From Hyphomicrobium denitrificans ATCC 51888 (GTDB lineage: Bacteria; Pseudomonadota; Alphaproteobacteria; Rhizobiales; Hyphomicrobiaceae): a DNA stretch of 64,000 nt. The position numbers and the translations under genes are program-made. The DNA lies in assembly GCF_000143145.1 (NCBI RefSeq), contig NC_014313.1, forward strand, positions 1,674,001 to 1,738,000, in the 5' to 3' direction. A model generated the notes under the pieces. That model was not told the origin of the DNA and did no database searches. It saw only the letters and a program-made list of their open reading frames with translations. Shown one piece after another: positions 9,147-19,410 of the stretch (position 1 is its first letter; every line of letters starts with the position of its first letter).

Positions 9147-9968
9147 ATGAGCGCACCCCCGTCCGATCCAAACCCGGAACGCCGCTCCAGCCGTCAAAGG
9201 GATGCGGAGGCAGCGCAACTCACCGAAGGCCTGAAGCGGCTCGCAAGCAGCGAGGGCAAGACCGGCTGGCGGCTCGGCTCGCGGTTCCGAAATGCATTCC
9301 TGACCGGTCTCGTCATCGTCGGACCTGTGACGATCACGCTTTGGATCATGTGGGGCGTGATCCACTGGGTCGATGCGTGGATCAAGCCGCTTCTTCCGAC
9401 GACGTTCAATCCCGACACCTATCTGCCGTTTCCGTTGCCGGGGCTTGGGCTTGTCGTCGCGATCTTCGGACTGACCGTGATCGGAGCGCTCGCGGCCAAC
9501 TTGCTCGGGCGAACGCTTGTCTCGTCCGGCGAACTGATGCTGTCGCGTACGCCGATCGTGCGCAACGTCTACGGCGCGCTCAAGCAGATTTTCGAAAGCG
9601 TGATCTCGACGACAGGCCCGAACCAGAGCTTCCAGAAAGTCGGGATGATCGAATTCCCGTCGAAGGAAATCTGGAGCCTCGTCTTCGTCACCGGCGAGAC
9701 GTCGGGCGAGATCAAGGATGTGGCGCCGGGCGGGACGAGCGATCTGCTCACCGTCTTCATGCCCACAGGCATCGTGCCACCGACGGGATTCATCTGCTTC
9801 GTTCCGCGCGAGAACGTCGTGTTTCTCTCGATGACCGTCGAAGAAGCGGCCAAGATCATCCTGTCGGGCGGTATCGTGATGCCGAACGTGGATGATAAAA
9901 TGCGGCGCATCGGGGCGGGTTCGATGCCGGACTCGCGGTTTCCGTTCGGGCACGGAAAGAAAGCTTAA
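9147..9968 (+). CDS. DUF502 family inner-membrane protein
   Basis: 273 residues. A charged N-terminus is followed by two transmembrane helices, about residues 50-72 (AFLTGLVIVGPVTITLWIMWGVI) and 92-115 (GLGLVVAIFGLTVIGALAANL). A soluble domain follows, containing SRTPIVRNVYGALKQI and PTGIVPPTGF. This matches DUF502, a widespread family of unknown function. The stop codon is shared with convergent recG over 4 bp (CTTAAG). Confidence 0.85.
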   Translation: MSAPPSDPNPERRSSRQRDAEAAQLTEGLKRLASSEGKTGWRLGSRFRNAFLTGLVIVGPVTITLWIMWGVIHWVDAWIKPLLPTTFNPDTYLPFPLPGLGLVVAIFGLTVIGALAANLLGRTLVSSGELMLSRTPIVRNVYGALKQIFESVISTTGPNQSFQKVGMIEFPSKEIWSLVFVTGETSGEIKDVAPGGTSDLLTVFMPTGIVPPTGFICFVPRENVVFLSMTVEEAAKIILSGGIVMPNVDDKMRRIGAGSMPDSRFPFGHGKKA

Positions 9969-12079
9969 GCGGCGCGGAACAGGCGCACGGCTTCATCGCA
10001 TTCGAAAACATAGAGCAGCGTGCGCAGCGCTTGCCCACGCGGCGAGGTGAGATTGGGGTCGCTGCCGAGGATCAGCGCCGCATCGTCGCTCGCAGCCGCG
10101 AGCAGCGTGTCGTAGCCCGGCACTTCAGCGACGCGAAATCCTGGCGCGCCTGACTGGCGTGCGCCGAGAATTTCGCCGCCGCCGCGCAATTCCAGATCCT
10201 TTTCGGCGATCTTGAAGCCGTCTTCGGTCTCTTCCATCATTTTGAGACGTTGCCCGGCCGTCTCTCCAAGTGGCGCTTTGTAAACGAGCATGCAGAACGA
10301 CTCGCGTGATCCACGCCCGACGCGGCCGCGCAGCTGATGCAATTGCGCGAGGCCGAAGCGCTCGGCGTGCTCGATCACCATGATGTTGGCGTTCGGCACG
10401 TTGACGCCGACTTCGATGACCGTCGTCGCGACGAGGATCTTGATCGTGCCTTCCGCGAAGGCGGCCATCGTCTCGTCTTTTTCCTTGGCCGAAAGCGCGC
10501 CATGCAGAAGGCCGACGCCCTCGCCGAAAATCTGGCGGAGATGCGCGAAACGTTCTTCCGCCGCGGCAAGGTCGGTCAACTCGGAGCTTTCGATCAGCGG
10601 GCAGACCCAATAGACCTGCGCGCCCTCGGCGAGTTGCGCGCGAATGCGTTCGACGAGGCGTTCGAGCGATTCCAGCGGTAGCGCCTTCGTCGTGATCGGC
10701 TTTCGTCCTGCGGGTTTTTCCGTGAGCTTCGAAACGTCGAGATCGCCGTAATGCGTCATCAGCAGCGTGCGCGGGATCGGCGTCGCCGTCATGACGAGGA
10801 CGTTCGTATCGTTGTTCGCGCCTTTTGCCTGAAGCGCGAGACGCTGATGCACGCCGAAGCGATGCTGCTCGTCGATGACGGCAAGGGCGAGGTCTTTAAA
10901 CACGACGTCGGATTGAAACAGCGCGTGCGTGCCGATCAGAATGTCGGTTTCGCCGGATGCGAGACGCTCTAGGATCGCATCGCGTACCTTGCCCTTTTCG
11001 CGGCCCGTCAGCAGGGCGATCCGCAGACCTGCGGCTTCGGCGAGCGGCGCGATGGTTTCCTGATGCTGGCGCGCAAGGACTTCCGTCGGCGCCATCAAAG
11101 CGGCCTGCGCACCGGCTTCGATCGCGACCGCCATCGTCATCAGCGCGACCACCGTCTTGCCGGAGCCGACGTCGCCTTGCAGCAGGCGCAGCATGCGATG
11201 CGACGCCGCGAGATCGTCCGAGATTTCGGCGAGGGCCGTCTGTTGCGATCCGGTCAACTTGAACGGAAGCGCGTCTGCAATTTTCTGCCGGATGTCGCCT
11301 TTGCCGGCGAGACGCCGTCCGCGCTCGGCTTTCATATTCTGACGCACGAGCGCAAACGCGAGTTGCCCGGCGAGAAGCTCGTCATAGGCGAGGCGCTGCC
11401 ACGGGCCTGCGCCGTTCGAAACATCCGGCGCATCGAGCGGCCGGTGAATGCGATTGATCGCGGTTTTGAAGGCGGGCCAGCCTCGCGCTTCCAGCCAGCG
11501 GCTCTCCTGCCATTCGGGAAGTTCGGGCACGCGATCGACGGCCTGACGCGCGGCCTTGACCATGATCTTGCCCGACAGTCCGGCGGTCAGCGGATAGACC
11601 GGCTCGAGCATCGGCAGATCGTCACGTGCTTCCGGCGCAACGATATAATCGGGATGCGCCATCTGCAGGGCTTCGCCGTAACGCTCGATCCGTCCGGATA
11701 CGAACCGTATCTCACCTTCGGGAAGCTGCTTCTCGATGAACTTTCGTTCGGCGTGGAAGAAGACGAGATCGATGCGCCCTGTGTCGTCCTCGCAGGTAAC
11801 TTTGTGCGGCGCCTTCCGGTTGCCGCGCGGCGCGGGCTTGTGCTTCAGCACACGTAGCTGCAGCGTGACGATGCTTCCCGGAACGGCCGAGGCAAGCTGA
11901 GGTTCGGCGCGCCGGTCGATGATGCCGGTCGGCATATGCCAGAGAAGGTCGATGACGCGCGGTTCGGCGACGCCCGGAGGCAGCGCCAGGCATTTCTTCA
12001 AAAGCAGGATGAACCGCGGGCCGATCCCGGAGATCGTCTGCGCCGACGCGAACAGCGGGTTGAGAAACGAGGGACGCAT
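9965..12079 (-). CDS. recG: ATP-dependent DNA helicase RecG
   Basis: From ATG 12079 (MRPSFLNPLFA) the protein has 704 residues, normal for RecG; the longer frame to 12196 adds a non-conserved tail. The N-terminal wedge/OB domain is followed by a superfamily 2 helicase core with LLQGDVGSGKT (Walker A), DEQHRFGV (Walker B/DExH), MTATPIPRTL (motif III) and QLRGRVGRG (motif VI). RecG remodels stalled forks and branched DNA. It is convergent with the DUF502 gene and divergent from sdhE-mfd. Confidence 0.97.
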   Translation of the reverse strand: MRPSFLNPLFASAQTISGIGPRFILLLKKCLALPPGVAEPRVIDLLWHMPTGIIDRRAEPQLASAVPGSIVTLQLRVLKHKPAPRGNRKAPHKVTCEDDTGRIDLVFFHAERKFIEKQLPEGEIRFVSGRIERYGEALQMAHPDYIVAPEARDDLPMLEPVYPLTAGLSGKIMVKAARQAVDRVPELPEWQESRWLEARGWPAFKTAINRIHRPLDAPDVSNGAGPWQRLAYDELLAGQLAFALVRQNMKAERGRRLAGKGDIRQKIADALPFKLTGSQQTALAEISDDLAASHRMLRLLQGDVGSGKTVVALMTMAVAIEAGAQAALMAPTEVLARQHQETIAPLAEAAGLRIALLTGREKGKVRDAILERLASGETDILIGTHALFQSDVVFKDLALAVIDEQHRFGVHQRLALQAKGANNDTNVLVMTATPIPRTLLMTHYGDLDVSKLTEKPAGRKPITTKALPLESLERLVERIRAQLAEGAQVYWVCPLIESSELTDLAAAEERFAHLRQIFGEGVGLLHGALSAKEKDETMAAFAEGTIKILVATTVIEVGVNVPNANIMVIEHAERFGLAQLHQLRGRVGRGSRESFCMLVYKAPLGETAGQRLKMMEETEDGFKIAEKDLELRGGGEILGARQSGAPGFRVAEVPGYDTLLAAASDDAALILGSDPNLTSPRGQALRTLLYVFECDEAVRLFRAA

Positions 12080-12311
12080 CGTCGACTTCGGCTTGCCATT
12101 GAGGAATTTCGCGCCCCGCCGCCGGTTTTGTGGAGAGCACGGCGATCGGAACGAAGGGTCGCGGCAATACGCACCGGCCTTCACGCTAGGCGTCAAGGAC
12201 GGCGGGCGCTATAGGAACCCTTCGCACGGACGGCACACCGTGGCGGCTGATCGCTTTCCAGTCAAGCCGCGAGGGGCCGCACACCCATTTGCCATGCAAC
12301 CCGGATTGACG

Positions 12312-12584
12312 ATGGCGGACGATCTCGATGTGCGGCGGCGGCGCGCCTCCTACCGCGCGCATCACCGCGGCACCAAAGAGATGGACCTGCTGGTCGGGCG
12401 CTATGCCGATGTCCGCATTCCCGCGTGGTCCGAGGAAGCCGTGCAGCACTTCGAGAGGTTCCTGAACCTTCCCGATCCGCTGTTGCAGGCGTGGATTTTT
12501 TCCGGCGAGCCTGAAAGCGGCGAGTTTCAGGATCTGCTGAACGATATTCGCGTTTTTCACCGGCTCGCCGCTGGTACAGACTGA
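12312..12584 (+). CDS. sdhE: SdhE-type FAD assembly factor
   Basis: 90 residues from ATG 12312 (GGA 7 bases upstream); ATG 12294 would add six residues. It carries the SdhE/DUF339 signature: RRRASYRAHHRGTKEMDLLVGRY, where the RG and the E/D-rich helix end contact the flavoprotein, and a C-terminal helix with LLQAWIFSGE. It promotes covalent flavinylation of succinate dehydrogenase. Its place next to recG and mfd is a known alphaproteobacterial arrangement. mfd starts 9 bp later, so the two are probably cotranscribed. Confidence 0.93.
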   Translation: MADDLDVRRRRASYRAHHRGTKEMDLLVGRYADVRIPAWSEEAVQHFERFLNLPDPLLQAWIFSGEPESGEFQDLLNDIRVFHRLAAGTD

Positions 12585-12593
12585 TACTTTGCA

Positions 12594-15500
12594 ATGACGG
12601 ATCAAGTGCAGACCTCGCGGGTGATTTTTTCCGGCGTCCCGGAAGGGTTCGACGGCCGCGTTCTTGCGGACATCACACGCGCCGCCCGTGGTGGCGATCA
12701 GCCGGGTCTGCACCTGCACGTCGTGCGCGATGACAGGCGTCTCGAAGAATTGCAGGCGGCCGTCGCGTTCTTCGCGCCCGACATTGCCGTCGTGCCGTTT
12801 CCGGCGTGGGATACGGTTCCCTATGACCGCACGAGCCCCAACGCCGAGATCGTGGCGCGCCGTATCACGACGCTCGGACGTCTCGCGATTGGCGGACGCA
12901 AGAAGCCAACGCTGGTTCTGACGACCGTCAACGCCATTCTGCAGCGCGTGCCGCCGAGGAGTTTCATCCGGGGTGCGGTCAAGACCATCGCGCCAGGCCA
13001 GCGCATCGATCCGGCGGAGCTGATCCGGCGGCTCGAATCTTACGGCTACGACCGCTCGAGCACGGTGATGGAGCCGGGCGAATACGCTCAGCGCGGCGGC
13101 ATTCTCGATCTCTATCCGCCGGGGCGCAGCAATCCGATCCGCCTCGACTTCTTCGGCGACACGCTCGAAAGCGTCAAAGCATTCGACGCCGAAACGCAGC
13201 GCTCGATGAAGCCGGTGCCGAAGTTTTCGCTGATGCCGGTCAGCGAAGTCGCATTCGGGGAAGCGGCGACGGCGCTGTTCCGGACGCGCTACGTCGCGCT
13301 GTTTGGCGGCAATACCGGTGACGATCCGCTATACGAGGCCGTCAGCAGCGGGCGGCGCTATCAGGGCCAGGAACACTGGCTGCCGTTTTTCCATCCCGCG
13401 CTCGAAACGCTGTTCGACTATCTGCCTGGCGTCGGCATCAGTTTCGATCACATGGCGGACGAAGCCGTGAAGCGCCGCTTCGAGCAAGTGCGCGAGCACT
13501 ACGAAGCACGTGTGGACTCGCTCGAAGGGCAACGCTTCGGCGCACCGCCGTATAAGCCTGTGCCGCCGGATCAGATGTTCATCGACGGCAAGGACTGGGC
13601 GTCGGCGCTCGATGCGCGCACGGTTTCGCGGCTGACGCCGTTCGACGATCCCGGCACGTCGAACGTCTACCAGATGAAAGGCCGCCGCGGCCGGACGTTC
13701 GCGGCCGAGCGCGCCGATCCCGACAACAACGTGTTCGACGCCGTCGTCGGTCACATCCGGCGCATTCACGCGGACTCGCGGCGCGTCATTCTCGCGGCTT
13801 GGACGACGGGCGCACGCGAGCGGTTGATCACGCTGCTCGCCGATCACGGCCTGAAAGACGCGGAAAAGGTCGAAAGCTTCACCGAGGTTCAGGCGCTGAA
13901 GCCCAACGCGACGGCGTTCGCGGTGTTCGGCATCGAGGAAGGCTTCGAGACGCCGGACTTCGCCGTCATCGCCGAACAGGATGTGCTGGGCGATCGCCTC
14001 GTGCGCCAGAGGCGGCGCGCGCGCAAGGCGGCCGATGTTCTGACGGAGGCGACGGCGCTGTCGGTCGGCGACCTCGTCGTGCACAGCGATCACGGTATCG
14101 GCCGTTTCGCAGGATTGCAGACGATCACCGCGCTCGGCGCACCGCACGATTGTCTCGAACTTCACTACGCGGGCGGCGATAAGCTGTTTCTGCCTGTCGA
14201 GAACATCGAGCTTCTGTCGCGCTACGGCGCGGACGAGGGCGATGCGCAGCTCGATCGCCTCGGCGGCGTCGGCTGGCAATCGCGCAAGGCCAAGCTCAAG
14301 AAGCGGCTGCGCGAGATTGCCAACGAACTCATCAAGATCGCGGCGCTCAGAGCCTTGCGCGAAGCTCCCGCGCTCGTGCCGCCGACAGGCGCTTACGACG
14401 AATTCGTTGCGCGTTTCCCTTACGAGGAAACGGAAGATCAGGCGACGAGCATCGAGTCCGTTCTTGCCGATCTCGCATCCGGCAGACCGATGGACCGGCT
14501 CGTCTGCGGCGACGTCGGCTTCGGCAAAACGGAAGTTGCGCTGCGCGCCGCGTTCGTCGGCGCAATGAACGGCTTGCAGGTTGCCGTCGTCGTGCCGACG
14601 ACGCTTCTGGCGCGTCAGCATTTCAGAACGTTCACGCAACGCTTCCAGGGATTGCCGGTCAAGATCGCGCAGGCGTCGCGCATGGTCGGCGCAAAAGGGC
14701 TCGCGGAAGTGAAAGCCGGGCTCAAGTCCGGCGACATCGACATCGTCGTCGGTACGCATGCTCTGCTCGGAAAAACAATCGAGTTCCAGCGGCTCGGCCT
14801 GCTGATCATCGACGAAGAGCAGCACTTCGGCGTCAATCACAAAGAGCGTCTCAAGAAGATGCGCGAGGACGTGCACGTGCTGACGCTGTCGGCAACGCCG
14901 ATCCCGCGTACGCTGCAATTGGCACTGACAGGTGTGCGCGAACTGTCGCTGATCACGACGCCGCCTGTCGACCGCATGGCGGTGCGCACGTTCATTTCGC
15001 CGTTCGATCCAGTTATTTTGAAAGAAGCGCTCAGGCGCGAGCGCTTCCGCGGCGGACAAACCTATTACGTCGCGCCGCGCATTTCCGATCTCGACGACAT
15101 TGCGGAGTTTTTGCGCGAGGCGGTGCCCGATCTCGTGTTCGCGCGTGCGACGGGACAAATGTCGCCGACCGAACTCGAAGACGTGATGACCGCGTTCTAC
15201 GAAGGCAAATACGACATTCTGCTGTCGACGGCGATCGTCGAGTCCGGTCTCGACGTACCGAACGCCAACACGCTGATCGTGCATCGCGCCGACATGTTCG
15301 GCCTGGCGCAGCTTTATCAATTGCGCGGCCGCGTCGGGCGATCGAAGACGCGCGCCTATGCCTACATTACGACTCCGCCGGACAAGAAGCTGACCGAAGG
15401 CGCGGAGAAACGGCTCAAGGTTCTGCAGTCGCTCGATACCCTCGGCGCGGGCTTCTCGCTGGCGTCGCACGATCTCGATATTCGCGGCGCGGGCAATCTG

Positions 15501-16079
15501 CTCGGCGAAGAACAGTCGGGTCACATCCGCGAAGTCGGCTTCGAGCTTTACCAGTCGATGCTGGAAGAAGCGGTCGCCGCGATGAAGGGCGGCGAAATCG
15601 AAGCCGATGACAAGTGGAGCCCGGAGATCCAGCTCGGCACGTCGATCATGATCCCGGAGGCTTACGTCACCGATCTACAACTTCGTCTTGGTCTCTACCG
15701 GCGTTTGTCGAGTCTCGAAAAGCGCTCCGACATCGATGCGTTCGCCGCCGAGCTTGTCGATCGCTTCGGATCGCTGCCGGACGAAGTCACACATCTGCTC
15801 GACGTCATGGAGATCAAGGGCCTTTGCCGCGCTGCCGGCATCGCGAAAGTCGACGCGGGTCCGAAGGGCGGCGTGATCACGCTGCACAAGGGACGCTTCG
15901 CAAATCCGGAAGGCCTGATCGCGTTCGTGCAAAATTCGCGCGGGGCGCTTAAAGTGCAGCCCGACCAGCGGCTCGTCTATCGCGCCGATTGGGATTTGCC
16001 GGAAGCGCGGCTCAAAGGCGTTCGCGCGCTTATCCAGAAATTCGCAGAGCTTGCGAGCAAGACCAAGCAGGCGGCTTAA
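12594..16079 (+). CDS. mfd: Transcription-repair coupling factor
   Basis: 1161 residues, the expected size. In order: a UvrB-like N-terminal region (PAWDTVPYDRTSPN), an RNA-polymerase-interacting domain (LSVGDLVVHSDHGIGRF), and a RecG-like translocase core with VCGDVGFGKTEVA (Walker A), IIDEEQHFGV (DEEQ box), LSATPIPRTLQLA and QLRGRVGRS. The C-terminal TRCF domain follows. Mfd displaces RNA polymerase stalled at lesions and recruits UvrA. The stop is shared with the convergent acyl-CoA ligase at CTTAAG. Confidence 0.98.
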   Translation: MTDQVQTSRVIFSGVPEGFDGRVLADITRAARGGDQPGLHLHVVRDDRRLEELQAAVAFFAPDIAVVPFPAWDTVPYDRTSPNAEIVARRITTLGRLAIGGRKKPTLVLTTVNAILQRVPPRSFIRGAVKTIAPGQRIDPAELIRRLESYGYDRSSTVMEPGEYAQRGGILDLYPPGRSNPIRLDFFGDTLESVKAFDAETQRSMKPVPKFSLMPVSEVAFGEAATALFRTRYVALFGGNTGDDPLYEAVSSGRRYQGQEHWLPFFHPALETLFDYLPGVGISFDHMADEAVKRRFEQVREHYEARVDSLEGQRFGAPPYKPVPPDQMFIDGKDWASALDARTVSRLTPFDDPGTSNVYQMKGRRGRTFAAERADPDNNVFDAVVGHIRRIHADSRRVILAAWTTGARERLITLLADHGLKDAEKVESFTEVQALKPNATAFAVFGIEEGFETPDFAVIAEQDVLGDRLVRQRRRARKAADVLTEATALSVGDLVVHSDHGIGRFAGLQTITALGAPHDCLELHYAGGDKLFLPVENIELLSRYGADEGDAQLDRLGGVGWQSRKAKLKKRLREIANELIKIAALRALREAPALVPPTGAYDEFVARFPYEETEDQATSIESVLADLASGRPMDRLVCGDVGFGKTEVALRAAFVGAMNGLQVAVVVPTTLLARQHFRTFTQRFQGLPVKIAQASRMVGAKGLAEVKAGLKSGDIDIVVGTHALLGKTIEFQRLGLLIIDEEQHFGVNHKERLKKMREDVHVLTLSATPIPRTLQLALTGVRELSLITTPPVDRMAVRTFISPFDPVILKEALRRERFRGGQTYYVAPRISDLDDIAEFLREAVPDLVFARATGQMSPTELEDVMTAFYEGKYDILLSTAIVESGLDVPNANTLIVHRADMFGLAQLYQLRGRVGRSKTRAYAYITTPPDKKLTEGAEKRLKVLQSLDTLGAGFSLASHDLDIRGAGNLLGEEQSGHIREVGFELYQSMLEEAVAAMKGGEIEADDKWSPEIQLGTSIMIPEAYVTDLQLRLGLYRRLSSLEKRSDIDAFAAELVDRFGSLPDEVTHLLDVMEIKGLCRAAGIAKVDAGPKGGVITLHKGRFANPEGLIAFVQNSRGALKVQPDQRLVYRADWDLPEARLKGVRALIQKFAELASKTKQAA

Positions 16080-17614
16080 GACTTACCATCGACGAGGGAC
16101 GGCAACGCGAGAGCCTTGCGCTGAACCTTGCCGTTGGGTGTGCGCGGCAGACGTTCGACGAAAACGATCTCGCGCGGAATTTTGTAGGCTGCGAGATTCC
16201 TGTTCGCGAAATCCTTGATCGCTGAAGCATCGCGGGGCGCGCCTTCGGCTGCCACGACGAATGCGGCAATGATCGAAACGTCGCTGCGGACGCGCATTTC
16301 CGTGCAGGCGACTTCGGCGACGCCCGGGCAGCGTCCGAGCGCCGCTTCGACTTCGAGCGGAGACACACGATAGCCGCCCGCGTTCATCAGTTCGTTGGCG
16401 CGGCCGAGGTGCGCAATATATCCCTCGTCATCGATCGAACCGAGATCGCCGCCGGTGAACCATTCGCCGCGCAGGACTTCGGCTTCTTCGTCGGGCCGCT
16501 TCCAGTATCCAAGCATGAGACCCGGATCGGAGCGGTGGACGGCGATGAGGCCTTCGCGGTTCGGCGGCAACGGTTCGTCGCTGCCTTCGACGGCAAGGAT
16601 GGCAACGCGCCGACCGGCTTGCGCCTTGCCGACCGTGCCCGCTTTGTGCGGCACCGACGGGCCTGTCGAAATGTAGGTCGAGATTTCGCTCATGCCGAGG
16701 GCTTCATAGAGCGGCAGGCCGGTGACGGATGTCCATTCCTCGATCAATCCCGGCGGCGGCGTCTCGCCAGCCATCAGGCCGTGACGCAATTGGCCGAGCG
16801 CTCCAGGCTTCGGGCTCGCGTATTTCAGAATCTGACGATAGATGCCGGGCACGGCCGCGAACAGCGTCGCGCCGGTTTCGGCGATCACGTTCGGCCAAAG
16901 CTCCGGCGCTTTGTTCCCTGTGCAGACGATCGCCGTCGCGCTATTAGCCCAGGGATCCGTCAGGCCGACGCCGAGTGTGAACGTCCAGTTGAATGCGCCC
17001 GCGTGCAGCATGCGGTCATCGGAGCGGATGCCGTACCAGCCTTGATACATCGGCTGGCGGCCCAGCGCCGAGCGATGCGCGTGCAGGACGCCTTTCGGCC
17101 GCGCCGTCGTGCCGGAGGTGTAGATCAGGAACGCCGGATCGTCGCGCTGGGTCGGCGCGTATGGCTCATCCGTGTCGCGCGCGATCATGGCTGCAACGTC
17201 ATCACGCGACAGGGTGAGGATGCCGTCTCGCGCAACGCTGTGCGGAGAGTCAGCGGTTGCAAGAGCGGCCGCGCCGCTGTCGTCAAGAAGTGCCGCAAGT
17301 TCGGAGGCGGTCAATTGATCGGACAGCGGCAGAGCGATGAAGCCGCCGGCCATCGCGGCGAAAAACATCAGTGCGGATTGCGAGGAATTGCCGAGCCGGA
17401 TTCCGATGCGATCGCCGCGCCGCAAGCCTTTCGCCGCAAGCCCCGCAGCCAAGTTCCGGACCGCGCGATCGAGTTCGCCGAACGTCCAGGTTTCCAATGG
17501 CTCGCGCGGATTTTCGACGTCGCAAACGAGCAGAGCGGTCTTATCCGGTATCGCGCGCGCGTGGCGGCCGATCGCATAGTCGGCCATGTTGAAGGCTTCG
17601 GAGACTGTCGGCAT
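16076..17614 (-). CDS. AMP-forming acyl-CoA synthetase, substrate unknown
   Basis: From ATG 17614 the protein has 512 residues, typical of class I adenylate-forming enzymes. Motifs: LIYTSGTTARPKGVLH (AMP-binding P-loop), YEALGMSE, EWFTGGDLG and a C-terminal RTPNGKVQRKAL containing the catalytic Lys. The chosen start overlaps the upstream binding-protein stop by one base (TGATG), which supports it over the longer frame to 17938. A fatty, aromatic or other carboxylic acid substrate cannot be told from sequence. Cotranscription with a periplasmic binding protein hints at a scavenged substrate (inference). Confidence 0.88.
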   Translation of the reverse strand: MPTVSEAFNMADYAIGRHARAIPDKTALLVCDVENPREPLETWTFGELDRAVRNLAAGLAAKGLRRGDRIGIRLGNSSQSALMFFAAMAGGFIALPLSDQLTASELAALLDDSGAAALATADSPHSVARDGILTLSRDDVAAMIARDTDEPYAPTQRDDPAFLIYTSGTTARPKGVLHAHRSALGRQPMYQGWYGIRSDDRMLHAGAFNWTFTLGVGLTDPWANSATAIVCTGNKAPELWPNVIAETGATLFAAVPGIYRQILKYASPKPGALGQLRHGLMAGETPPPGLIEEWTSVTGLPLYEALGMSEISTYISTGPSVPHKAGTVGKAQAGRRVAILAVEGSDEPLPPNREGLIAVHRSDPGLMLGYWKRPDEEAEVLRGEWFTGGDLGSIDDEGYIAHLGRANELMNAGGYRVSPLEVEAALGRCPGVAEVACTEMRVRSDVSIIAAFVVAAEGAPRDASAIKDFANRNLAAYKIPREIVFVERLPRTPNGKVQRKALALPSLVDGKS

Positions 17615-19410
17615 CACTTGCTTTCGACCCACCACGTATCGACGGCATAGCCGAAGAGCGGCGTCTTTTCGGGATGTTTGAGCTTCGCCCAATACGCGAC
17701 CCACTGGCGCGGCGTGTAGAAGAGGGGAACGACGTAATCGCCCGACAGCAGCACCCGGTCGAGCGCGCGCACGGACGAGATGAAATTCTCTTCCGTCTCG
17801 GCAGCGAGCATGGCGTTGATCATCGCATCGGCGGCCGGGTTTTTCACGCCCGCGAAATTGAATGAGCCCTGCGCATCGGCGGTTTTCGCCGACCAGCGGA
17901 ACAGCTGTTCGTTGCCTGGCGACAGCGACGACGGCCATGTGTTCTGGATCATGTCGTAGTCGTAGCTCGACAGGCGTTCCTGATACTGCGCGCTGTCGAC
18001 GACGCGGACGCGCGCGGCGATGCCGAGCGGCGCCAGGCTCCGCGTATAGCTCAGAAGCAATGCTTCCTGGGCGTTGCTGTTGGCGAGAATTTCGAATGTC
18101 AGCGGCTGTCCGGTTTTGCCGTCGACGAGCTGGCCTCCCTTCAAAATCATGCCGGCCTCAGTCAGCAGCTTGAATGCAGCTTTCTGATTGTCGCGGTTTC
18201 CGCCGCCGCCGTCGCTTTCCGGAAATTTATAGGTTCCGGCGAGGAATTCGGGGCGAACGGCATCAGGGTAGGGCGTCAGCAATTGCCGTTCGTAAGCGTC
18301 CGCGGGAATACCCGTCGAAGCGAGATAGGAGCGCTCGAAGTAGCTCGTCGTGCGCTTGAACAAGCCGTTGTACAGCGTGCGGTTCGTCCATTCGAAATCG
18401 AACAGCGTCATCAGGGCGCGGCGCACGCGCGGATCGGCAAAGACGGCGCGTCGCGTGTTGAAGACCAGCGCCGTCATGCCCGCCGGAAGCCCGATCGAAA
18501 ATTCGGCCTTGATGATGCGGCCATCGCGGACGGCCGGAATGTTATAAGCGTCGGCCCAGCGCCCGGGGTCTTCTTCGAGTCTCAGATCGAGCGTGCCGGA
18601 GCGAAATGCTTCGAGCATCACGGACGCGTCGCGGAAATAGTCGAAGCGGATTTCATCGAAGTTGAAGCGGCCGCGATTGACGGGAAGGTCCTTGCCCCAA
18701 TAGCCGTCGTCGCGCGCGTATGTCAGTGAACGTCCGGCGTCGACGCGCGAGACCGTGTAGGGGCCGGAGCCGATGAGCGGCGTCATCGAGGAGGAATCGA
18801 ACTGCTCCGGCGTCATCGCGCGGGCTTCGAAGACGGGCATCACGCCGAGGATGAGCGGCAGCTCGCGATCGTCCGCATCCTCGAACGTGAACCGGATGCC
18901 GCGGTCGCCGACTTTCTCGACTTTCGGAACCTTGGCGAAATAGGTGCGATGGTTGGGCCGACCCTTCGTCTTCAGAAGCTCGAACGATGCGATGACATCG
19001 TCCTGCGTCACCGGCTGACGATCGGAAAATTTCGCGGCAGGGTTGAGCGTGAACGTGACCGACTTGCGATCGTCGGCAACGTCGATCGTCTCCGCCAGCA
19101 GTCCGTAGAGTGTGAAGGGCTCGTCGAGGCTGCGCGCCATCAGGCTCTCGACGGAGAACTCCCGAACGCCGGACGCGGGGACGCCCCTGACGATCAGCGG
19201 ATTGAGGTTCTCGAAAGAGCCGAGAACGCCAAGGGTGAGCTTGCCCCCCTTCGGCGCCTGCGGATTGACATAAGAGAATGCCGTGAAGCCATCGCCGTAC
19301 CGCGCCGTCCCGTGGAGCGCGATGGACGGCTGGGGCGCCGCCACGGCAGGGTGGCAGGCCAAGGTCCCGATGATCAATGCCGCGAAAAGCGAAAATTTCC
19401 CGAATGGCAT
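17614..19410 (-). CDS. Periplasmic oligopeptide-type ABC transporter substrate-binding protein (YejA-like)
   Basis: From ATG 19410 (AGGTG 8 bases upstream) the protein has 598 residues with a clear signal peptide (FSLFAALIIGTLACHPAVAA). The mature start, HGTARYGDGFTAFSYVNP then APKGGKL and SFENLNPLIVRG, is typical of the YejA branch of SBP family 5, which binds peptides such as microcin C. The partner permeases and ATPase (yejBEF) are not in the window, so it is an orphan here. It is translationally coupled to the downstream acyl-CoA synthetase. Confidence 0.88.
   Translation of the reverse strand: MPFGKFSLFAALIIGTLACHPAVAAPQPSIALHGTARYGDGFTAFSYVNPQAPKGGKLTLGVLGSFENLNPLIVRGVPASGVREFSVESLMARSLDEPFTLYGLLAETIDVADDRKSVTFTLNPAAKFSDRQPVTQDDVIASFELLKTKGRPNHRTYFAKVPKVEKVGDRGIRFTFEDADDRELPLILGVMPVFEARAMTPEQFDSSSMTPLIGSGPYTVSRVDAGRSLTYARDDGYWGKDLPVNRGRFNFDEIRFDYFRDASVMLEAFRSGTLDLRLEEDPGRWADAYNIPAVRDGRIIKAEFSIGLPAGMTALVFNTRRAVFADPRVRRALMTLFDFEWTNRTLYNGLFKRTTSYFERSYLASTGIPADAYERQLLTPYPDAVRPEFLAGTYKFPESDGGGGNRDNQKAAFKLLTEAGMILKGGQLVDGKTGQPLTFEILANSNAQEALLLSYTRSLAPLGIAARVRVVDSAQYQERLSSYDYDMIQNTWPSSLSPGNEQLFRWSAKTADAQGSFNFAGVKNPAADAMINAMLAAETEENFISSVRALDRVLLSGDYVVPLFYTPRQWVAYWAKLKHPEKTPLFGYAVDTWWVESK

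Noticed and set aside
13329..15524. 731-codon open frame on the minus strand inside mfd
   Set aside because: It is Arg/His-rich without recognisable motifs and exactly mirrors the strongly supported mfd; a GC-rich codon-bias shadow.
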